A stretch of DNA of 45,990 bases, from contig NZ_JAEUOI010000222.1 in the NCBI RefSeq assembly GCF_016790145.1, positions 1 to 45,990 of the forward strand, in the 5' to 3' direction. Of this stretch, positions 6,818 through 15,784 are shown piece after piece. The translations under genes and the position numbers were made by a program. The stretch comes from Propionivibrio sp. GTDB lineage: Bacteria; Pseudomonadota; Gammaproteobacteria; Burkholderiales; Rhodocyclaceae. Numbering within the stretch: position 1 is the first letter of the stretch; each line of letters begins with the position of its first letter. The notes under the pieces were generated by a model, which was given only the letters and a program-made list of their open reading frames with translations, was not told the DNA's origin and searched no databases.

Positions 6818-9511
6818 CTATTGGGCATGCAGGGGGCAGACGACACGTTTGACTGCCGGATCTTCGTGGTGCGGGTGGATAGTGAAGCCGAGGATGGTCA
6901 TCAGGCGGAACATCTTGGTGTTCTGGGAAAGAACGTCGCCAACGACGGCCCGGTAGCCCTTCTGGCGCGCCGTTTCGATCAGCGCGCTCATCAGCCGGCG
7001 GCCAACGCCGTGCTTCTGCCACTCGTCGGCAACGGCGAGTGCAAACTCCACGGTTTCTCCGTCCGGATTGGTGACGTAGCGCGCCACACCGATCTGTACT
7101 TCCTTGCCGTCTGCGTCAGGCAGGGTGGCGATCAGCGCCATTTCACGGTCGTAGTCGATCTGAGTAAAGCGCACCAGCATCGACTGGGTGAGTTCACGCA
7201 GGGTGTCCATGAAACGGTAATACTTGCTTTCGTCGGAGAGGTTCTTGACGAAGGCCTGCTCCATCTCGGCGTCTTCCGGGCGGATCGGACGGATGGTGAT
7301 GGTACGCCCATCCGGCTGTTCCCAGTTCTGGATCAGATGCACCGGATAGGGATGGATGGCCATGTGCGAATAGCGGTCGCCGCTGGTCGCCGCGAAATCG
7401 ATGACAATGCGCGCGTCGACGGCGATGGCGCCGTGCTCATCGACGATCAGCGGGTTGAGATCGAGTTCCTGCAGCCAGGGAAGTTCGCACACCATCTCGG
7501 AGATGTTAAGCAGGACTTCTTCCAGCGCCTCCATGTTGACTGCGGGCATGTTGCGGAATTCGCCAAGCAGTTGCGCGGCATGTGTCGAGCGGATCAGATC
7601 CTGGGCCAGGAAGCGGTTGAGCGGCGGTAGCGCAACGGCACGATCGCTGAAAATTTCGACTTCGCTGCCGCCGGCGCCGAAGGTGATGATCGGGCCGAAC
7701 GTCGGATCGCGCACCACGCCAACCATCAGTTCGCGTCCATTCGGTCGTGATAGATAAGGCTCGATCGAAACCCCGTTGACGCGTGCGGACGGGTGCTTTT
7801 TCTGAACCGTTTCGATGATGTCGTGATAGGCGTTGCGTACCGCTGCCGCGCTGGTGATATTGAGGCGCACCCCGCCGGCTTCTGTCTTGCGCACAAGATC
7901 CGGCGAATCGACCTTCATGGCGATCGGAAAGCCGATCTGCTCGGCAAGCAACAAGGACTCGGTCGGAGTACGAGCTACCATGGTTTGCGCCACCGGTATG
8001 CGGAAGGCACGCAATACCGCTTTCGACTCCATTTCAGAGAGCACTTTCCGGTGCTCCTGCAATACCGCTTCAATCAGCATCTTGGCGCCCTCGGTTTCCT
8101 TCTGGGTGCGCTTTGAGGAGCCTTCAGGTGTTTGCAGCAGCAGCATCTGGTTGCGGTAGTACGTCGAGATGTGATAGTAGAGCTCGACCGCTGTTTCGGG
8201 CTGGCGGAATGCCGGTATGCCGGCATGCTCCAGCGCGGCACGCCCGGCGGCGACCTGTTCCTCGCCCATCCAGCAGGTGAGCATGGGCTTCGAAGTCAGC
8301 TCGCAGACTTCGATGACGACTTGCGCAACGGCCATCGGCTCGGTCATGGCTTGTGGTGCGAGCATGATCAGTATGCCGTCAACCCCTTCGTCCTGCGCAA
8401 CGGCAACGAGCGCGTCGCGATAGTGGGTGGGTGTCGCGTCGCCCTGGATGTCAATCGGGTTGCTGTGCGACCAGGTGGCTGGCAGCTTGGTGTTGAGTGC
8501 CTTTATCGTGTCCACAGAAAGCTCGGCCAGCGGAATATCCATATCGCCAGCCCGATCGGCGGCCATGGCGCCCGGCCCGCCCCCGTTGGTGACGATGGCC
8601 AGTCGTTTGCCGAGCGGGCGGAACCTGGACGCCAGAGCTTTCGAGGCGTAGAACAACTGGCCGATGTTTTGCACGCGCACAACGCCCGAGCGGCGCACGG
8701 CTGCATCGAAAACGATGTCGGAACCGGCGATCATTCCCGAGTGCACCATCACCGCCGCCGAGCCGGCGGCGTGGCGCCCGGCCTTGAGCAGGATGATCGG
8801 TTTGATCCGTGCTGCCGAGCGCAGCGCACTCATGAAACGACGTGAGTTCCGTATGCCTTCGATATAGAGCAGGATGTAATGCGTGCGATTGTCGTAGACC
8901 AGGTAATCGAGAATTTCACCGAAGTCGACATCGGCGGTGCTGCCGAGCGAGATGACGCTGGAGAAGCCGATCCGGTTGCTTTTTGCCCAGTCGAGAACGG
9001 CGGAACAGATGGCCCCAGACTGTGAAACAAGTGCCAGATTTCCGACACTGGCGCCGACCCGCAGGAAGGTGGCGTTGAGGCCAAGTTCGGGGCGTATGAT
9101 GCCCAGGCAGTTGGGGCCGAGAACGCGGACGTTGTAGCTGCGGGCGATTTCCAGCGTTTTTCGCTCAAGCGCTGCGCCTGAATGGCCGGCTTCCGAAAAG
9201 CCGGCGGTGATGATGATGATGTTCTTGATGCCGCTGCGACCGCATTGTTCAACGATGTTGGGAACCGTCTGCGCACGCGTGGCGATGATGGCCAGTTCAA
9301 CGCGCGCACCGATGTCCTCAATCGACTTGTAGGCCTGCTGGCCCTGTACGGTCTCGTGCTGCGGGTTGATCGGATAAAGGCGTCCCTTGAAACCCGATTC
9401 GAGCATGTTTTTGAAAAGGACGTTGCCGACCGAATTCTCGCGGTCAGAGGCGCCGATCACGGCAACCGATTCGGGTTCAAAAAGCGTGGTGAGATAGTGT
9501 TGTTCGATCAT
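6818..9511 (-). CDS. Acyl-CoA synthetase (NDP-forming)-like/GNAT fusion, PatZ-type protein acetyltransferase
   Basis: An 897-residue fusion. The N-terminus is a CoA-binding Rossmann domain (VAVIGASDRENSVGNVLFKN), followed by the succinyl-CoA-synthetase-like domain (HSNPIDIQGDATP), an ATP-grasp domain in the middle (GFPIAMKVDSPDLVRKTEAGG), and a C-terminal GNAT domain of about 160 residues with the acetyl-CoA loop QKHGVGRRL. This is the order found in E. coli PatZ/YfiQ and Salmonella Pat, which acetylate acetyl-CoA synthetase and other enzymes on lysine. A histidine lies in VHSGMIAGSD where ADP-forming acyl-CoA synthetases carry their phospho-His loop, so ligase activity cannot be ruled out. 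It is a monocistronic minus-strand gene; the first ATG is used. Confidence 0.85.
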   Translation of the reverse strand: MIEQHYLTTLFEPESVAVIGASDRENSVGNVLFKNMLESGFKGRLYPINPQHETVQGQQAYKSIEDIGARVELAIIATRAQTVPNIVEQCGRSGIKNIIIITAGFSEAGHSGAALERKTLEIARSYNVRVLGPNCLGIIRPELGLNATFLRVGASVGNLALVSQSGAICSAVLDWAKSNRIGFSSVISLGSTADVDFGEILDYLVYDNRTHYILLYIEGIRNSRRFMSALRSAARIKPIILLKAGRHAAGSAAVMVHSGMIAGSDIVFDAAVRRSGVVRVQNIGQLFYASKALASRFRPLGKRLAIVTNGGGPGAMAADRAGDMDIPLAELSVDTIKALNTKLPATWSHSNPIDIQGDATPTHYRDALVAVAQDEGVDGILIMLAPQAMTEPMAVAQVVIEVCELTSKPMLTCWMGEEQVAAGRAALEHAGIPAFRQPETAVELYYHISTYYRNQMLLLQTPEGSSKRTQKETEGAKMLIEAVLQEHRKVLSEMESKAVLRAFRIPVAQTMVARTPTESLLLAEQIGFPIAMKVDSPDLVRKTEAGGVRLNITSAAAVRNAYHDIIETVQKKHPSARVNGVSIEPYLSRPNGRELMVGVVRDPTFGPIITFGAGGSEVEIFSDRAVALPPLNRFLAQDLIRSTHAAQLLGEFRNMPAVNMEALEEVLLNISEMVCELPWLQELDLNPLIVDEHGAIAVDARIVIDFAATSGDRYSHMAIHPYPVHLIQNWEQPDGRTITIRPIRPEDAEMEQAFVKNLSDESKYYRFMDTLRELTQSMLVRFTQIDYDREMALIATLPDADGKEVQIGVARYVTNPDGETVEFALAVADEWQKHGVGRRLMSALIETARQKGYRAVVGDVLSQNTKMFRLMTILGFTIHPHHEDPAVKRVVCPLHAQ

Positions 9512-9742
9512 CGTAATTCACTCTGGTGGTGAGATGGCCGCAATTAATGCTGCACTGCAATATTATATCACTGATCACTAATGCGCTTGTATAAAAAATC
9601 ATTTAAATCCACTCGTGCATTTCGTTATCTGGTTTGCCATGAGGCCGTTTTGCGCAAGCTGTGCAATGGATTTTTTCACAGGTGCGCAGCCCGTCACGTC
9701 TTGTGCGGCGCAGCATCCAAAGCGAGGGCAGGGCAGGCCTGT

Positions 9743-10177
9743 TCATCCGGCAAGGGTGCTATCGATCCGGATGTCGGAACAGAGCGTGCGATACATCGGG
9801 CAGCGGTTGGCGATTTCGAGCAGGCGACTGCGTTGCTCCACCTGCAAGTCGCCTTCCAGCGTGATGGTCCGCTCGATGCGGTCAACCTTGCCGAGTCCTT
9901 GAATACTGATCTTTTCATGCGTCAAGGCAACGCTGATCCGGGTCAGCGCGAGCCCTTTGCGTTCGGCGTACATGCGTAGCGTCATCGAGGTACACGAACC
10001 CAGCGCGGCGAGCAGGAAGTCGGAAGGTGCCGGGCCGGCATCGGCGCCACCCGCGGCGACGTGCTCATCGGCGATAAGCGAGTGACGGCCGACGCGTACC
10101 GTCTGCTGGTAACGCCCCTGGCCGTTTTCGCTGACGATCAGGGAAGTTGGGGGGATTGGGGTTTCATTATTTTGCAT
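9743..10177 (-). CDS. OsmC/Ohr-family protein
   Basis: A 144-residue OsmC-like protein. The two redox cysteines of the family are present: Cys62 in LGSCTSMTLRMYAERKGL and Cys126 in ANRCPMYRTL. Members reduce organic hydroperoxides through a Cys-Cys pair in the cytoplasm. The GADAGPAPSDFLLAALGSC region fits the YhfA/OsmC-like branch rather than classical Ohr. It is the third gene of tesA-selU-osmC, only 6 bp after selU. No hydroperoxide-sensing regulator is nearby, so constitutive expression with its operon is likely. Confidence 0.85.
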   Translation of the reverse strand: MQNNETPIPPTSLIVSENGQGRYQQTVRVGRHSLIADEHVAAGGADAGPAPSDFLLAALGSCTSMTLRMYAERKGLALTRISVALTHEKISIQGLGKVDRIERTITLEGDLQVEQRSRLLEIANRCPMYRTLCSDIRIDSTLAG

Positions 10178-10183
10178 GGCGTC

Positions 10184-11248
10184 TTATTCGCTGGGTGAAT
10201 GGCCGACGATCCGGTCGGCCAGTGTCTTGATGCCGGCCGGGCTCAGATCGTCGGTGGCAAGGTTTTGCGCGGTACTGAAGCCGGTGAAATTGTACTTCTG
10301 GGAACGTCGGTAGAGCGGATCGTAATGCAGTTCGAGCAGTTCGCCGACCAGCGCCTGCCATTCGCCGTTTCTGGCATAAGCCTGCCAGCGATTGATCGTC
10401 ACTCGGCTTTGCTGCCGGTCGAGTACGTCAAGTCGCGAATTGAACCACTCCGGAGCCTTCAGGAAGTACGCGTAATCGCGCAGCAGGAATTCAACGCGTG
10501 CCGCGAATGACGCCTCGATGTTGATACACGTGCCTGCACGCAGGGTTTCGAGCAGCGCGTCGGGCACCTGGATAGTGCCGATCTTGCGGCTCTCGGCCTC
10601 GATATACACCGGGCGTGATGGGTCAAGGCATTGCAGATCAAGGAGTAGCCTGGTCTCGAACATCTTTTGCGAAGGTTGCGGCGAATCGGGCAGCACGCCA
10701 AGTACCGAACCCTTGTGACAGGAAAGCGCCTCAAGGTCGAGTACCGGTTCTCCGCGCTGGGCCAGGGCCTGAAGAAGGCGGCTCTTGCCGCTGCCGGTGG
10801 CACCGCAGATCACCTTGAAGGTAAATCGGCGCGGCAATTCGGCGAGCTCGTCGAGCACCTGCCGGCGGTAGATCTTGTAGCCGCCTTCCAGTTGCTGCGC
10901 ATCCCAGCCGATGCGCCGGAAGACATAGGTCATCGCGCCGCTGCGTTGACCGCCGCGCCAGCAGACGATCAGCGGACGCCAGTTTTTTGGCCGCTCAAGA
11001 AAAGTTTCGCGCAGGTGGCGGGCAATGTTCATGGAAACGTAGGCCGCGCCGATTTTCTTGGCCTCAAAAGGAGAGGACTGTTTGTAAAGCGTGCCGACCT
11101 CGATGCGCTGATCGTTGTCGAGCACCGGGCAGTTGATCGAGCCGGGGATGTGGTCGTCGGCAAACTCGGCGGGCGTCCGGACATCGATGATTTCGTCAAA
11201 GAAACGATAGTCTTCGATGTGCTCAACGCGGGTGATGCCGTGTGTCAT
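10184..11248 (-). CDS. selU: tRNA 2-selenouridine synthase (MnmH/SelU)
   Basis: A 354-residue protein with an N-terminal rhodanese domain (IIDVRTPAEFADDHIPGSIN; active-site Cys96 in IVCWRGGQRSG) and a C-terminal P-loop domain (Walker A GATGSGKS at 149-156). It replaces sulfur by selenium in 2-thiouridine at the wobble position of tRNAs for Lys, Glu and Gln, using selenophosphate and geranyl chemistry. Length and domain order match the E. coli enzyme (364 residues). It sits between tesA (5-bp gap) and osmC (6-bp gap), so it is co-transcribed. The selenophosphate synthase SelD is not in this window. Confidence 0.94.
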   Translation of the reverse strand: MTHGITRVEHIEDYRFFDEIIDVRTPAEFADDHIPGSINCPVLDNDQRIEVGTLYKQSSPFEAKKIGAAYVSMNIARHLRETFLERPKNWRPLIVCWRGGQRSGAMTYVFRRIGWDAQQLEGGYKIYRRQVLDELAELPRRFTFKVICGATGSGKSRLLQALAQRGEPVLDLEALSCHKGSVLGVLPDSPQPSQKMFETRLLLDLQCLDPSRPVYIEAESRKIGTIQVPDALLETLRAGTCINIEASFAARVEFLLRDYAYFLKAPEWFNSRLDVLDRQQSRVTINRWQAYARNGEWQALVGELLELHYDPLYRRSQKYNFTGFSTAQNLATDDLSPAGIKTLADRIVGHSPSE

Positions 11249-11253
11249 GGCGG

Positions 11254-11871
11254 TTATTTTAACAGCGGCTCAAGCCCTCGCCAGACATTGTCGAGCAGAC
11301 GCGGCTGCGCCTCGGCGGTCGGATGCAGGTTGTCCGCCTGGAAAAGCTGCGCCTGCGTTGCCACGCCCTCTAGCAGAAAGTCAACGAACGCGGTCTGTCG
11401 GGACTTCGCCACTTCGCTGAAGGTGTTGTGGAACTGGACTGCGTAGGCACCGTAATTCGGCGGCAGGCGCTGGCCGACGATGAGCACTCTGGCTTTCTGC
11501 TTTTGCGCGCTGGCGGTCATCGCCAGCAGGTTGTCGCGCATGGTGGCTACCGGCAGACCGCGCAAGCCATCGTTGGCGCCGAGCGCGATGATCACGATGT
11601 GTGGTGCATGTCGGGCGAGTGCCGCATCGAGGCGGGTGCGACCGCCACTGGTGGTTTCTCCCGAGATGCTGGCGTTGACGACGTTATAATCAAGCTGCTT
11701 CTCGTGCAGCCGTCTGGCCAGCAAAGCCGGCCACGCTGCGTCCTGCCGGATTCCATAGCCGGCCGAGAGCGAGTCGCCGAAAACCAGGATGGTTCTGGCC
11801 GCCTGAGCCGTTGGGGCGAGCAGTGCCAGTCCGATCAGCAACAGACCATGGATGAATGGAATGCGAAACAT
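11254..11871 (-). CDS. tesA: Periplasmic SGNH hydrolase, TesA-type thioesterase/lysophospholipase
   Basis: A 205-residue exported esterase. A signal peptide covers residues 1-24 (hydrophobic core LLLIGLALLAP, cleavage near TAQA). SGNH blocks are visible: FGDSLSAGYG (Ser34), Gly in SGETTSGG, GANDG at 98-102 and DNLHPT near 180-185 with the catalytic Asp and His. The family hydrolyses acyl-CoA thioesters, lysophospholipids and arylesters. A longer upstream start would bury the signal peptide, so the ATG at 11871 is chosen. That start overlaps the start codon of divergent ybbA in a shared CATG. A divergent tesA-ybbA pair is also found in E. coli. Confidence 0.92.
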   Translation of the reverse strand: MFRIPFIHGLLLIGLALLAPTAQAARTILVFGDSLSAGYGIRQDAAWPALLARRLHEKQLDYNVVNASISGETTSGGRTRLDAALARHAPHIVIIALGANDGLRGLPVATMRDNLLAMTASAQKQKARVLIVGQRLPPNYGAYAVQFHNTFSEVAKSRQTAFVDFLLEGVATQAQLFQADNLHPTAEAQPRLLDNVWRGLEPLLK

Positions 11872-12556
11872 GAATTCGGCAATCTCGAATGTGCTTGAAG
11901 TCAGCAGGCTGACCAAATGCGTTGATAACGGTGGCGAAGCGTTGACTATACTGCATGACAATTCGTTCTCCGTAGCGGCCGGGGAAACGGTGGCTATCGT
12001 TGGCGCCTCCGGGTCGGGCAAATCGACCCTGCTCGGACTGCTGGCCGGCCTCGATCTGCCGAGCAGTGGTTCGGTAACGTTGGCCGGCGAGCCGCTTGGA
12101 CAGCTCGACGAGGATTCGCGCGCCGTATTGCGCGGCCGTCTGCTCGGCTTCGTCTTTCAGTCGTTTCAGTTGCTTCCTTCACTGAGCGCCATCGAGAACG
12201 TGATGCTGCCGCTGGAACTTGCGGGGACGGCCAATGCGCGCAGCGAGGCGGAATTCTGGCTGGATCGGGTCGGGCTGTCGCATCGGCTGCGCCATTACCC
12301 GAAGCACCTGTCCGGCGGCGAGCAGCAACGCGTCGCGCTGGCGCGTGCCTTTGCCCCCCGACCCAGGCTGGTACTGGCCGACGAGCCGACCGGCAACCTC
12401 GACGCCGCAACCGGCCACCAGATCATCGAACTGATGTTTGCAATCAATGCCGAACGCGGAACGACGCTGATTCTGGTCACACACGACGAGGAAATTGCCG
12501 CACGCTGCGCCCGCCGGCTGCGCATGCACGCCGGGCAGATCGAGGAAGTCATTTAA
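11870..12556 (+). CDS. ybbA: ABC transporter ATP-binding protein, YbbA/LolD-like
   Basis: A 228-residue ATPase, the same length as E. coli YbbA. Walker A is GASGSGKST, the Q-loop lies in GFVFQSFQLLPSL, the signature is LSGGEQQRVALARAF, Walker B is LVLADEPTGNLD, and the switch His is in LVTHD. This is the LolD/MacB/YbbA class that works with FtsX-like permeases in lipoprotein or lipid transport at the inner membrane. In E. coli the permease YbbP follows immediately; here no permease follows, and the next gene is an unrelated exported protein. Starts at 11852 and 11861 are possible; 11870 gives the length and N-terminus most like the family. Confidence 0.9.
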   Translation: MNSAISNVLEVSRLTKCVDNGGEALTILHDNSFSVAAGETVAIVGASGSGKSTLLGLLAGLDLPSSGSVTLAGEPLGQLDEDSRAVLRGRLLGFVFQSFQLLPSLSAIENVMLPLELAGTANARSEAEFWLDRVGLSHRLRHYPKHLSGGEQQRVALARAFAPRPRLVLADEPTGNLDAATGHQIIELMFAINAERGTTLILVTHDEEIAARCARRLRMHAGQIEEVI

Positions 12557-12668
12557 CGGCTTGCGCTGAACTTCGTGGCGGACATTCGCGAAACTTGCCC
12601 ATTGCGATCCCGGCCACTTGTTCGCGATAGGCGTTTGCATTAGCTTGAAGCGGGTAGGAGAAATAAAT

Positions 12669-13403
12669 ATGACTTTGGAGCAAAAAAAGAATCCGAAGCC
12701 CGATGGCTCGATGGCACTGACTCCGATGGCAGAATTTTCTGCTTGGCAAACGAATCGTGCCAGACCCAAGCGGGTAGCGCTTCTGTGCGTTGCGACCTTG
12801 ATATGCAGCACGGTGTTGGCGCAACAGGAACCCGACCCGCCGTTGCCAATGCCGACCGAGGCGCAACTGCAACGCGGGCGCGAGTTACTCGACAAGATTG
12901 CCTATGTCATTACCAGCGTGTCGCTTTCGGACGCACCTGCCGTGCTCAAGGTCTTCGGCTTCACCGAACTCAAGCAAGTTGAGTATCCAGACCATGTGTG
13001 GGTTCGCCCCAAGGGCAAGGTGTTCAAATTCGCACAACCAGATGAACTGGCAGGGACAGGATTTACGGCGATTTCTGTGCAGCCGAGGATTGAAAACCCT
13101 CGCCCAGGTGCAGTCGTTGCCAGGTTTTCTGCTAGATTTGCACTTAGCGAAACCTGCGTAACGATGGACGATGCGCGCCGGGTGCTGGAGCCGATAGCCA
13201 CCACAATTACCAGCGAGCCGATCATAGTTCTTGATTCCGGGCCACGCCCAAAGCCCTTGCATGAAACTGGAGGCTTGACCTTTTCCGGGCTGCGAACGCC
13301 ATTCTATCCGGCATCCGGAATCACGTTCACATTCGAGTATCAAACCTGCGCCCAAAGTTTCGGATTCGCCTATTACAACGCCAACAAGGAGACAAGCAAA
13401 TGA
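12669..13403 (+). CDS. Exported protein of unknown function
   Basis: A 244-residue protein that I do not recognise. AGGAG lies about 9 bases before the ATG at 12669. After a charged leader of about 33 residues comes a hydrophobic segment (VALLCVATLICSTVLAQQ) that looks like a signal peptide with an unusually long N-region, so export to the periplasm is likely. The mature part has two cysteines (in SETCVTMDD and YQTCAQSFG) that could form a disulfide, and a proline-rich beginning. The stop overlaps the next start as ATGA, so it is coupled to a downstream gene that is broken after 24 codons. A secreted immunity-like partner to a lost toxin is one possibility, but nothing in the sequence proves it. 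Confidence 0.6.
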   Translation: MTLEQKKNPKPDGSMALTPMAEFSAWQTNRARPKRVALLCVATLICSTVLAQQEPDPPLPMPTEAQLQRGRELLDKIAYVITSVSLSDAPAVLKVFGFTELKQVEYPDHVWVRPKGKVFKFAQPDELAGTGFTAISVQPRIENPRPGAVVARFSARFALSETCVTMDDARRVLEPIATTITSEPIIVLDSGPRPKPLHETGGLTFSGLRTPFYPASGITFTFEYQTCAQSFGFAYYNANKETSK

Positions 13404-13474
13404 CTACCCCTGCACTGACCGTCGCTGACTTTGGCAGCAAATTCCTGGCCATCGGACAGAGAAGGTCAGAGTGA
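13400..13474 (+). pseudogene. Truncated 5' end of a gene coupled to the exported protein
   Basis: An ATGA overlap starts a 24-codon frame (MTTPALTVADFGSKFLAIGQ...) that then runs into TGA. The start context is that of a genuine translationally coupled gene, but the rest is missing; sequence to 13592 has no continuation in any frame that I can see. Probably cut by a deletion near 13458. The family cannot be assigned from 24 residues. Confidence 0.45.
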
Positions 13475-13592
13475 CAACAAGGGACACCTTTCTTCTACAA
13501 GCTTCCTGACAGCATGTGTCCGGGAAGCACGTCAATAAACGATCCCGGCACTACAGCCCTTGAGCGGGCACAGAGACTAAAAATGCCCGTAT

Positions 13593-14900
13593 TCACTGGC
13601 TGGCCAGCCTGCTCCTCAGCGCCCCCCTGGCCGCCGTAATACCGCTGCGCACTGCGCCTTCGAGTGTTGCCGGGTAGTCGGCGCAGGTGTAGTCGCCGGC
13701 CAGCCACAGGTCACGGAGCGGGGTCCGTGCCGTGGGGCGCGGCAGGTCGGGGCGGCAGGAGAAGGTTGCGCGGCGCTCGCGGATGACCCAATGCCACAAG
13801 GGCTGAGGCAATGGCCTGGCCAGGGCTTCTTCAAGCTCGCCGTGCAGGATGGCGACCAGCACTTCGTTGTTGCGCTGGTCCCAGGCGCCTTGCGCGCTCA
13901 GCACGAAGCTCATGACGCCGGGCGTAGCGCACAGCGTGCCGCGGTCAAAAACCCATTGCCCCAGTCCTCCTTCGCGTCCACCGTCGAGCCCGAGCATGGG
14001 GCAGGGCAGACTGACTTCGGGCGGATAGCCGGCATAGGCCGTGCCGATCGGCTCGTAGGTGTATTCGGCGAGCATGTCGGCGATGGCGGCGGTTTCCGGC
14101 TGTCCGGCGAGCAGACTTACAGCGTGCTGAGGGGCAAGGGCGAGAATGACGCGATCGAATAGTTCGCCCTCAATGTGAAGCTGCGGGCGAATCTGCTCGA
14201 CGCGGGTCGTCAGCCTGATTTTCCCGCCGTGGGCGCGGACGTAATCAGCCGCCGCACTCGGGAACACTCGGTCAAGATCGGTGGCCGGCAGCAGCAGGTC
14301 GGTGTCGGCGCGGCGAGCGCCGAGGCTGTCGCGCAGGACGTTGGCAAAGATTTGCGCCGAGGCGTGTTGCGGCGCCGTGTTGAGCGCGGCGAGGCACAGC
14401 GGTTCCCACAGGTAGCGGCGCAGCTTGCCCTGCTGGCCATGGCGGTCGAGCAGTTCGGCCACCGTGCCGTCGGTTGCCAGCCGATAGTTGCATCCTTGCA
14501 GGTAGCGCATGAAACGGACGGTAGCGAATTTCTCGCCGAGGCCGGCACCCTGCGCAGCAAAAAGGCCGATGGCCAGATTCAGTGGAGCCGGCAGGCGCGG
14601 AAGGCGCAGGCGGAAGCCGGCGCCGGGGTAGTGCAAATCGAGTGGAAGCCGCCTGAGCAGGTGTTCGGGATTGGCACCGACGGTTTGTATCAGGCGCAGC
14701 GTTTCGCGATAGGCGCCAATCAGCAGGTGCTGGCCGTTGTCCAGGCGATGGCCGTGCGTCTCGACACTGCGCGCGCGACCGCCGAGCTGTTTTGCCGCCT
14801 CGAATACGGTGACCTCGGCTCCGGCAGTGACCAACTCAACGGCGGCGGCCAGCCCGGCCCAGCCACCGCCGATGACAGCGACATTCAGGCGCGCTTTCAA
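13593..14900 (-). CDS. hpnE: Hydroxysqualene dehydroxylase (squalene-associated FAD-dependent desaturase)
   Basis: A 435-residue flavoprotein. The N-terminal FAD fold is VAVIGGGWAGLAAAVELVTAG followed by VFEAAKQLGGRARS; the C-terminal FAD motif is LWLAGDYTCADYPATLEGAV. This matches HpnE, which removes the hydroxyl of hydroxysqualene to give squalene. It starts 7 bp after hpnD, third in hpnC-hpnD-hpnE. The three-enzyme route replaces a single squalene synthase in many bacteria. No squalene-hopene cyclase is in this window. Confidence 0.93.
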   Translation of the reverse strand: MKARLNVAVIGGGWAGLAAAVELVTAGAEVTVFEAAKQLGGRARSVETHGHRLDNGQHLLIGAYRETLRLIQTVGANPEHLLRRLPLDLHYPGAGFRLRLPRLPAPLNLAIGLFAAQGAGLGEKFATVRFMRYLQGCNYRLATDGTVAELLDRHGQQGKLRRYLWEPLCLAALNTAPQHASAQIFANVLRDSLGARRADTDLLLPATDLDRVFPSAAADYVRAHGGKIRLTTRVEQIRPQLHIEGELFDRVILALAPQHAVSLLAGQPETAAIADMLAEYTYEPIGTAYAGYPPEVSLPCPMLGLDGGREGGLGQWVFDRGTLCATPGVMSFVLSAQGAWDQRNNEVLVAILHGELEEALARPLPQPLWHWVIRERRATFSCRPDLPRPTARTPLRDLWLAGDYTCADYPATLEGAVRSGITAARGALRSRLASQ

Positions 14901-14907
14901 ACCTGAT

Positions 14908-15774
14908 TCAACCCTTGATCCAGGTGCGCCAGGCGATCCACAGTTTGCGCACCGGCGTCAGCGAGGTGCGCTGGGTGAGAACCTGGCAACCATCGCGTTT
15001 GATCTCGTCGAGCAGGGTGCGGTAGATCCCCGCCATGACCAGACCGGGGCGCTGCGCTTTGCGGTCAATGGCAGGCAGTTCGCTCATGGCTTGCTCGTAG
15101 TAGTGTTCCGCGCGTTCGATCTGGAACTCCATCAGGCGACGGAAGTTGTCCGAATGGCGGGCATTGAGGATGTCGGCGACGGAAACGTCGTAGCGCTTCA
15201 GCTCATCGACCGGCAGGTAGACGCGGCCCCGGCGGGCATCTTCGCCGATGTCGCGAATGATGTTGGTCAACTGGAAAGCCATGCCGAGATCGTGTGCGTA
15301 TTTCTGTGTCTTGCGTTCCCGATAACCGAAAATTTCTGCGGCGAGCAGACCGACGACGCCGGCGACGCGGTAGCAGTAGAGCGACAGCGACTTGAAGTCA
15401 AGGTAGCGCGTCTGCTGCAGGTCCATGGCCATGCCGTCGATAATCTCGAGCAGTTGCTCCTGCGGCAGATTGAATTCGGCAAGCACCGGCAGCAGTGCCC
15501 GGGTGACCGGATGTTCCGGCTGGCCGGCGTAGAGTTTCGCCAGTTCCTGTCGCCACCAGGCCAGCTTGGTGGCGGCGATCTGGGGGTCCTGGCATTCATC
15601 GACCACATCGTCGACCTCGCGGCAAAACGCGTAGAGCGCGGTAATCGCGCGTCGCCGGTTGGGCGGGAGAAACAGAAAGCTGTAATAAAAGCTGGAGCCA
15701 CTCTGGGCCGCTTTTTGCTGGCAGTACTCGTCGGGCGTCATTCGCTGTTCCGGACTTTGCATAGGGGTTGGCAT
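14908..15774 (-). CDS. hpnD: Presqualene diphosphate synthase
   Basis: A 288-residue trans-isoprenyl synthase of the squalene/phytoene family. The first aspartate-rich motif is DDVVDE at 55-60 and the second is in NIIRDIGEDARRGRVYLP, about residues 171-188. It joins two farnesyl diphosphates to presqualene diphosphate. HpnD is told from HpnC by the gene order and by the longer second motif with RRGRVYLP. It lies 10 bp after hpnC and 7 bp before hpnE. Confidence 0.93.
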   Translation of the reverse strand: MPTPMQSPEQRMTPDEYCQQKAAQSGSSFYYSFLFLPPNRRRAITALYAFCREVDDVVDECQDPQIAATKLAWWRQELAKLYAGQPEHPVTRALLPVLAEFNLPQEQLLEIIDGMAMDLQQTRYLDFKSLSLYCYRVAGVVGLLAAEIFGYRERKTQKYAHDLGMAFQLTNIIRDIGEDARRGRVYLPVDELKRYDVSVADILNARHSDNFRRLMEFQIERAEHYYEQAMSELPAIDRKAQRPGLVMAGIYRTLLDEIKRDGCQVLTQRTSLTPVRKLWIAWRTWIKG

Positions 15775-15784
15775 GTCGCGATTT

